Below are positions 30,445 to 34,220 of a DNA stretch of 34,220 bases, in pieces. Under the pieces are notes generated by a model. That model did not search any database, was not told the origin of the DNA, and was given only the letters and a program-made list of their open reading frames with translations. Numbering within the stretch: position 1 is the stretch's first letter; every line of letters starts with the position of its first letter. This stretch comes from a virus. The DNA lies in the IMG/VR virus record IMGVR_UViG_3300023184_000331, positions 1-34,220 of that record; one strand, 5' to 3'. A program made the translations under genes and the position numbers.

Positions 30445-30493
30445 TGCTCCTTCAAGCGTTAGAGCAGTTGGGGATTACCGTCCCGCGAACTGC
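30445..30493 (-). promoter_or_regulatory. Alternative RNA hairpins in the HNH leader
   Basis: On the minus strand, GCAGTT (30493-30488) pairs with AACTGC (30469-30464) around an inner GGGA/TCCC stem. TGCTC (30466-30462) can instead pair with GAGCA (30449-30445), covering the last three bases of the ribosome site AAGGAG (30452-30447). The two stems share 30464-30466 and cannot both form, so the leader could switch translation on and off. Confidence 0.5.
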
Positions 30494-30498
30494 ACCTA

Positions 30499-30505
30499 TA
30501 TTTAC
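30499..30505 (-). promoter_or_regulatory. T4-late-like -10 element (GTAAATA) before the HNH leader
   Basis: The minus-strand heptamer lies two bases after the stop of the 201-aa gene and about 60 bases before the HNH ATG. A message from here would begin just at the first hairpin of the leader. Confidence 0.5.
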
Positions 30506-30506
30506 C

Positions 30507-31112
30507 TCAGCCCTTTGGGTGTGCGCCAGTGGCTGGCTTGGGTTGACGCTTGATCGTGGTCATGGGGCTCTTGTTACCCATTGGCAAATCATTTGTGGTT
30601 TTAGCAGGAGGTGTCTTGCCCCCGGCCACGGTAAAGTTACTACGGTATGCATTCTTTAACACTTCGTGATCATAAGGACCAGTTGCATAGTCTTTCTTGA
30701 GTGCTCGTTGTTCTGCATCAGGGGCAGGATAAGGTGAGTCCAACAAGTCTTTATTTTCGTCTTCAATCTTGTTGTTTTCAATATTGAGACTGTCTTCATA
30801 GCCGTCTGTGTTCATCACAATGCGATTGGGATCCAGGCCCAACAACTGTGCCAGTTGTTTGATCTGTGGTTCAATGGCTGGATACTTGAATTCCACATCC
30901 ACAATCTTCATGGGCTGATTGGGAAACGCTGGAAAATCAGGGATCACTCGACGAACTGGTGTGCTCTTGGCATCTGACATTTTGACAACGTCAAATTGAG
31001 CGCACTTGTCTCGAAGTTCTTTAAAAAAGCCATCAGGTACATCACCAACTACTTTGATACGGTAGTTGTATGTACGTTCGCTTTCGGCTAGGTATTTTGC
31101 AAATGGTTTCAT
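30507..31112 (-). CDS. Putative internal virion protein with capsid-targeting-like N-terminus
   Basis: A 201-residue protein. The start MKPFAKYLAESERTYNYR carries L-A-E at residues 8-10, a good gp21-type cleavage site, and resembles internal-protein targeting peptides. After the site, ERTYNYRIKVVGD begins a folded domain up to about residue 105 (VEFKYPAIEPQIKQLAQLLG). The C-terminal third is disordered and basic with many Pro and Lys. ERTYNYRIK proteins occur in other T4-like phages of this type as unknowns. It is located between gp16 and the HNH insert, and has its own late-type element. Confidence 0.68.
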   Translation of the reverse strand: MKPFAKYLAESERTYNYRIKVVGDVPDGFFKELRDKCAQFDVVKMSDAKSTPVRRVIPDFPAFPNQPMKIVDVEFKYPAIEPQIKQLAQLLGLDPNRIVMNTDGYEDSLNIENNKIEDENKDLLDSPYPAPDAEQRALKKDYATGPYDHEVLKNAYRSNFTVAGGKTPPAKTTNDLPMGNKSPMTTIKRQPKPATGAHPKG

Positions 31113-31130
31113 ATTCAGTATCCTGTTGTA

Positions 31131-31138
31131 TATTTATT
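31131..31138 (-). promoter_or_regulatory. T4-late-like -10 element (AATAAATA) before the 201-aa gene
   Basis: The minus-strand octamer has one mismatch to TATAAATA, includes the TAA stop of gp16, and ends 18 bases before the ATG at 31112. CAGGAT between them may serve as a ribosome site. Confidence 0.55.
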
Positions 31139-31640
31139 CTTTTTGTGCGTTTTGGCCTTTGCCAATGATGCGTTCCAGCAAATCGTTACGGCTCAAGACC
31201 ACTCCGTGTGCTACCTGTGCGGCGGCTATGCCTTCGGGATCTTTGGCATCCAGGGCTTGCTGTTGTTGATCCAGGCGCATTTTCTTCATCTGCAGATCAA
31301 TCATTTTGAGTTTCTTGTCCAGTTTGGCTGTTTTGGCTGTGATAGCATGGCCCAGCATGTTTGATGCTACTGAAAAGATTTCGCTGGCAAATCTTGAATC
31401 GACTTGAAAACCAAGATCCATTAAATCCTTGTAACTGCCAGTGGCCAAACCAGCAAGTTCATCCATTTCGGTGTCTGTGGCTTCAAGTCCACGCACAGCA
31501 GGCAACGCACCATCAACTTTGTCAATGGCGTCATCTAGTGCTTGTAGGGTTTGTCTATTGGTAGGAAGATCGGGCAGAGCGATGTCTACTTCTTCTGGAG
31601 TAGGTGGGAGATCAAAAAGGTCTTCAAGTTTGCGTGTCAT
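31134..31640 (-). CDS. 16: Terminase small subunit gp16-like
   Basis: A 168-residue protein, the same size as T4 gp16 (164 aa). The N-terminus (LEDLFDLPPTPEEVD) resembles small terminases of T4-like marine phages. A helical region (SRFASEIFSVASNMLGHA, then a coiled coil KLDKKLKMIDLQMKKMRLD, about 105-125) fits the oligomer-forming core. The protein recognises the packaging substrate and stimulates gp17. It follows gp4 by 16 bases. It is parted from gp17 by about 7 kb and nine genes, unlike in T4. Confidence 0.75.
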   Translation of the reverse strand: MTRKLEDLFDLPPTPEEVDIALPDLPTNRQTLQALDDAIDKVDGALPAVRGLEATDTEMDELAGLATGSYKDLMDLGFQVDSRFASEIFSVASNMLGHAITAKTAKLDKKLKMIDLQMKKMRLDQQQQALDAKDPEGIAAAQVAHGVVLSRNDLLERIIGKGQNAQKE

Positions 31641-31644
31641 GCCA

Positions 31645-31652
31645 ATATTTAG
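31645..31652 (-). promoter_or_regulatory. T4-late-like -10 element (CTAAATAT) before gp16
   Basis: The minus-strand element lies between the gp4 stop and the gp16 ATG (31640), with four to five bases from its end to the ATG. This would give a nearly leaderless gp16 message. Confidence 0.45.
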
Positions 31653-31656
31653 TGGC

Positions 31657-32088
31657 TCACGCTCGACCGTTGTGAAACATGTCCTGTTCAGTAATAACTC
31701 TAAATGTGAGTCCGTTGCGTCGAGCCCATTTGGTCGCCGCGTCCCACTTACAGTAGTTGATGGCTACTATAGTGCGGTCTCGGCTGTTCATTTTTGACTC
31801 AATCACGCTTTGCTTTTTGGGTTTGATTTCAATCAGTTCGGCCCGCATTTGATTGTTTTTGGTACGGTATGTGATCAAAAAATCTGGGATATACTGTGTC
31901 ATCTTGCCTGTGAGTGGATGACGATAAGGAATGGCAATGCTTTCGCTAGCCCATTGTAAAATATGATCGTTTGAGTCTAGGAATCGCATAAATGACAATT
32001 CCCAACCCGATCTGTAGCGGGGCTCACCGTTGCCCACATACTTGGCACGGTTGACCACAGTGTATGTGCCTTGTGCCCAGTGTGCCAT
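31657..32088 (-). CDS. 4: Head completion protein gp4, TnsA-like nuclease fold
   Basis: A 143-residue protein (T4 gp4 is 150 aa). RYRSGWELSFMRFLD (25-39) carries Glu30; YIPDFLI has Asp69; and AELIEIKPKK gives Glu87-x-Lys89. Together these make a restriction-endonuclease-type E...D...ExK site, as in the TnsA N-domain and gp4 family. In T4 gp4 acts with gp50/gp65 products to finish the DNA-filled head before tail joining. It starts in a TAATG overlap with the 120-aa gene. Its nuclease activity may trim DNA ends at the portal. Confidence 0.88.
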   Translation of the reverse strand: MAHWAQGTYTVVNRAKYVGNGEPRYRSGWELSFMRFLDSNDHILQWASESIAIPYRHPLTGKMTQYIPDFLITYRTKNNQMRAELIEIKPKKQSVIESKMNSRDRTIVAINYCKWDAATKWARRNGLTFRVITEQDMFHNGRA

Positions 32089-32450
32089 TATTGTACTACG
32101 TTTCTAGCTGCGTAGTAGTTGGGTGCTACTGGTATGCCCACGCCCAACAACGTGGCGCGACTTCTAATGCTGTTGAGATAATAGGCCATGTTGATGTTGA
32201 GGTCCAGTTGCTCACCGCTGGCCTGAAATGTTTGCAACAGGGTCAACGGTGGGATATTTGTATCTTGTGCCACTCTAAACAAACTCACAGTGAAGTTGTC
32301 TGCGGCTTGTTTTGTGGTCATCACACTCTTGAAATAACTATTGACCACATCATAATCGCCCACAGGAATGTTCACATCATATTCATAGAATGTGTCAAAC
32401 ACTCGCACAGTTTGATCTATATTGTAATTGGTATAGTTAATGCTGGCCAT
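32088..32450 (-). CDS. Conserved virion-cluster protein, 120 aa
   Basis: The ATG at 32450 gives MASINYTNYNIDQTV; a TTG two codons earlier is less likely. Motifs that look conserved are FDTFYEYDVNIPVGDYDVV, NSYFKSV and MAYYLNSIRS, with a run of helices between. It is soluble, with few charges, and fits a small connector or tail protein. I cannot match it to gp53, which normally sits near gp4 in T4-like phages. It lies between the tube-fold protein and gp4, overlapping the latter as TAATG. Confidence 0.65.
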   Translation of the reverse strand: MASINYTNYNIDQTVRVFDTFYEYDVNIPVGDYDVVNSYFKSVMTTKQAADNFTVSLFRVAQDTNIPPLTLLQTFQASGEQLDLNINMAYYLNSIRSRATLLGVGIPVAPNYYAARNVVQ

Positions 32451-32456
32451 ATGCAA

Positions 32457-33599
32457 TTAGTTAGTTGGGGGTGTGGGTGGAGTAGGATAATACATACCAC
32501 TTGAGCGCCCAGGAATCTGACGCATGGCAGCCGGTACAGCACCTTTGACCACACTGGTGCCCAGGGCCACTGCTTCATTCACTGCAATACTCTTGAGATT
32601 TTTGTTTTTAAACGTATTGTAAGTTGTGCCGGCTTTTTGCACAGCACCAATGATGCCCAGTGGTCCACCACTTTGCAAATCTTCAATAATACCTCCAGCG
32701 GCATCCAACAAACCACCTTGCCCCATGAAGTTGGCGCGACTGCCAGGTCTTGAAATTGGACTTAGTGTTTGGTCGTAGTGAGAGGGATCAGCAAAGCCCT
32801 TGACATTTTGATCGGGTCTAGGTCGTCCCACTGCACCTGCATAGTATTTCACAGTTTCATAAGCAATGGTCATGGTGTTTTGCATGGTGCCAGCACCTTC
32901 GCTGTAGTTGTATTGGTCATGAGCCCAGTTAGTAATTAACGGATTGACCAATACATAAGTTGCTGTCTTGTGTTGGTCCATGCCCACAATCTGAATGTCA
33001 AGAAAAAACGGAGCCTTGCCACTCGGTCCAGATGTACCATCGTTGTAGGCTTCGCCAATGTATCCCCAATCGTTAACATTGCCCACACGTTCGTTGTTGT
33101 AAATGTCGCGAATATTGTACCCAAAGCCTGTGACTTTGTTGGCGCTTTCACCAAGACTGCCGTTGTTGCCGTTGGCTAATACTTCATTGTAACTTTGACT
33201 GGCATCTTTGTAATAGTAGTTGTAATAGGCATACCACATCTTGCGTACATTGTCGCCAGAGTCGTCGTGGAATGTGATTGTTACTGGATCATAATTGATC
33301 TTGGTTTGCACCACACGCTTGCGATTGTATTGATTGAGAGTTTCGTTGGCAATTGTGAACTTGGGTAGGTCCACAGTTTTGACCACATAACTTAATGACG
33401 AGTTGCCTGTGACTCCAAGATAACTGGCCAGGCCTGGAACACCTGCAAAGTTAAGAGTGAAACTAACGTGAAAAAGGAACTTGTACCGAGGTTTAAGTTC
33501 AAATGAGTTGGGAGTAAAAACTTTGCTTGCGTGAGTATAATCACGCAAGGCATTGACTTCAGTAAACCCTTGCCAGAATTGTTGACCAAATGTTGGCAT
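32457..33599 (-). CDS. Tail-tube-fold baseplate/tube protein, gp48- or gp54-like
   Basis: A 380-residue protein. Residues 40-240 have tube-fold features: YKFLFHVSFTLNF, VDLPKFTIANETLNQYNRKR, and the late strand MTIAYETVKYYAGAVG, which parallels the end of gp19. PVTITFHDDSGDNVRKMWYA is the typical strand-turn-helix between them. The C-terminal 120 residues are Gly/Pro-rich and likely extended. In T4, gp48 (364 aa) and gp54 (320 aa) share this fold and start the tail tube at the baseplate; the size fits gp48 better. It lies directly downstream of gp19 with AAGG before its ATG. Confidence 0.6.
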   Translation of the reverse strand: MPTFGQQFWQGFTEVNALRDYTHASKVFTPNSFELKPRYKFLFHVSFTLNFAGVPGLASYLGVTGNSSLSYVVKTVDLPKFTIANETLNQYNRKRVVQTKINYDPVTITFHDDSGDNVRKMWYAYYNYYYKDASQSYNEVLANGNNGSLGESANKVTGFGYNIRDIYNNERVGNVNDWGYIGEAYNDGTSGPSGKAPFFLDIQIVGMDQHKTATYVLVNPLITNWAHDQYNYSEGAGTMQNTMTIAYETVKYYAGAVGRPRPDQNVKGFADPSHYDQTLSPISRPGSRANFMGQGGLLDAAGGIIEDLQSGGPLGIIGAVQKAGTTYNTFKNKNLKSIAVNEAVALGTSVVKGAVPAAMRQIPGRSSGMYYPTPPTPPTN

Positions 33600-33609
33600 T
33601 GCCTAGCCC

Positions 33610-34220
33610 TTAGGCGCCTAGGCCAACACCTGTTACTGAACCACCGATGGTACGTCCAAGTCCTGTGGCAATAGCGCCAATACCACCATCATTGACTGAT
33701 GTCTTGACTTGTGCGGCGTTGTCATAAGCAATGTTTAAGTTGATTGTAACGCCTTCGTTGGTACCATAGTTGAGTTCACCGTAGTCAGCACCCTTCAAGT
33801 AGCAACCATACAATTCCCACTGTTCAAGAACTGTGGGTGTGTCTGCGCCATTGCCACCATCAAGAATTTGAATTGTGGTCATGAACTTGTAGTCAATACC
33901 GGCTGCGGCCGACGCTTGTTCCAAGAAGTCCAACTGCTTCTGCATTTGTTCACCAACCAGTGTCATGACACTTCCTGATGCGTCATCACGTACTGAGCAT
34001 GCGATGTCAGCCCAGGTGTGACGTCCGGCCAACTTCAATGTTGAGTTGTAAATTGGTAATGCGATTTCTTCAAATGTTAGATTGGGTCTAGCCACGCTGA
34101 CAACTTGTTTGGTCATTTCTGTGGTTTCGTTAGTTACCCCAAAATTTTGAAACAATACTCTAAATCTATATTTGAGTTTGGGCATCAACAGGCCCTGTGC
34201 GCTCGCGGATTGATCGCTTG
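33610..34220 (-). CDS. 19: Tail tube protein gp19, N-terminus outside window
   Basis: The frame is open from the window edge (34220) to the stop at 33610, at least 202 residues. An ATG at 34185 and a TTG before it exist, but the residues upstream (SAQGLL before MPKLKYRFRVLFQNFG) have no stop, and the cyanophage-type gp19 extends further N-terminally, so the true start is probably outside. Markers are LAGRHTWADIACSVRDDASG, LVGEQMQKQLDFLEQASAA, LDGGNGADTP and WELYGCYLKGADYGELNYG, the tube signature. It polymerises into the tail tube within the sheath. Confidence 0.88.
   Translation of the reverse strand, partial: SDQSASAQGLLMPKLKYRFRVLFQNFGVTNETTEMTKQVVSVARPNLTFEEIALPIYNSTLKLAGRHTWADIACSVRDDASGSVMTLVGEQMQKQLDFLEQASAAAGIDYKFMTTIQILDGGNGADTPTVLEQWELYGCYLKGADYGELNYGTNEGVTINLNIAYDNAAQVKTSVNDGGIGAIATGLGRTIGGSVTGVGLGA

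Noticed and set aside
32088-32450. 120-aa protein considered as baseplate wedge gp53
   Set aside because: Position near gp4 fits, but the length and sequence lack the LysM-like pattern expected for gp53.
1-34220. tRNA genes, CRISPR arrays, insertion sequences, integrase or attachment sites
   Set aside because: No cloverleaf, spaced direct repeats, transposase or integrase frame was seen by reading both strands; a tRNA scan was not possible here.

Overview
The window reads as a stretch of a T4-like myovirus genome (Caudoviricetes). Landmarks are UvsW, UvsX, UvsY and gp32 for recombination and replication, a probable gp62 clamp-loader subunit, terminase gp16 and gp17, head-completion nuclease gp4 and tail tube gp19. 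Several proteins resemble marine and freshwater relatives (cyanophage/pelagiphage type) more than enterobacterial T4; this is judged from memory of the families, not from a search. Near-consensus sigma70-type promoters suggest a bacterial host with an ordinary housekeeping sigma factor, probably a proteobacterium. The host cannot be named from the sequence.

Layout. (1) 1-4817, minus strand: a truncated zinc-finger protein, a gp62-like protein, two conserved unknowns, a methyltransferase-like protein, UvsW and a 287-aa unknown. (2) 4851-7016, minus strand: short early-type units. An AAA+ ATPase is followed by three tiny ORFs and ends at a strong terminator; two further small genes lie upstream. 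Three near-identical promoters with a shared upstream box drive these units. (3) 7016-17035: a glycan-type cassette of glycosyltransferases, four-plus SAM methyltransferase-like proteins and a mannose-6-phosphate-isomerase-type cupin. Its middle (9240-14103) is the only plus-strand block in the window. (4) 17044-19887, minus strand: uvsY, an acidic small protein, uvsX and gp32. (5) 20073-34220, minus strand: virion and packaging genes. They include a 740-aa unknown, terminase gp17, a radical SAM enzyme, a secreted nuclease, small structural or internal proteins, an 841-aa DNA-binding-looking protein, an HNH homing endonuclease, gp16, gp4, a second tube-fold protein and gp19.

Genes are packed tightly: ATGA or TAATG overlaps are the rule and were used to correct many start codons. 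Two promoter classes can be read. The first is sigma70-like (TTGACx, 17-bp spacer, TATAAT-like), in front of early-type genes. The second is a T4-late-like TAAATA element in front of at least nine genes of the replication-to-virion half; it often shares its TAA with the stop codon of the preceding gene. No tRNA, rRNA, CRISPR array or insertion sequence was seen. No gene-free stretch exceeds about 185 bases (19888-20072, the gp32 leader).

Most unusual points: the inverted-orientation glycan cassette with a four-member family of related transferases and an A+T-rich insert; the triplicated early promoter module; promoters that imply leaderless messages; N-terminal peptides like T4 capsid-targeting sequences on putative internal head proteins; and a possible RNA switch in front of the homing endonuclease.
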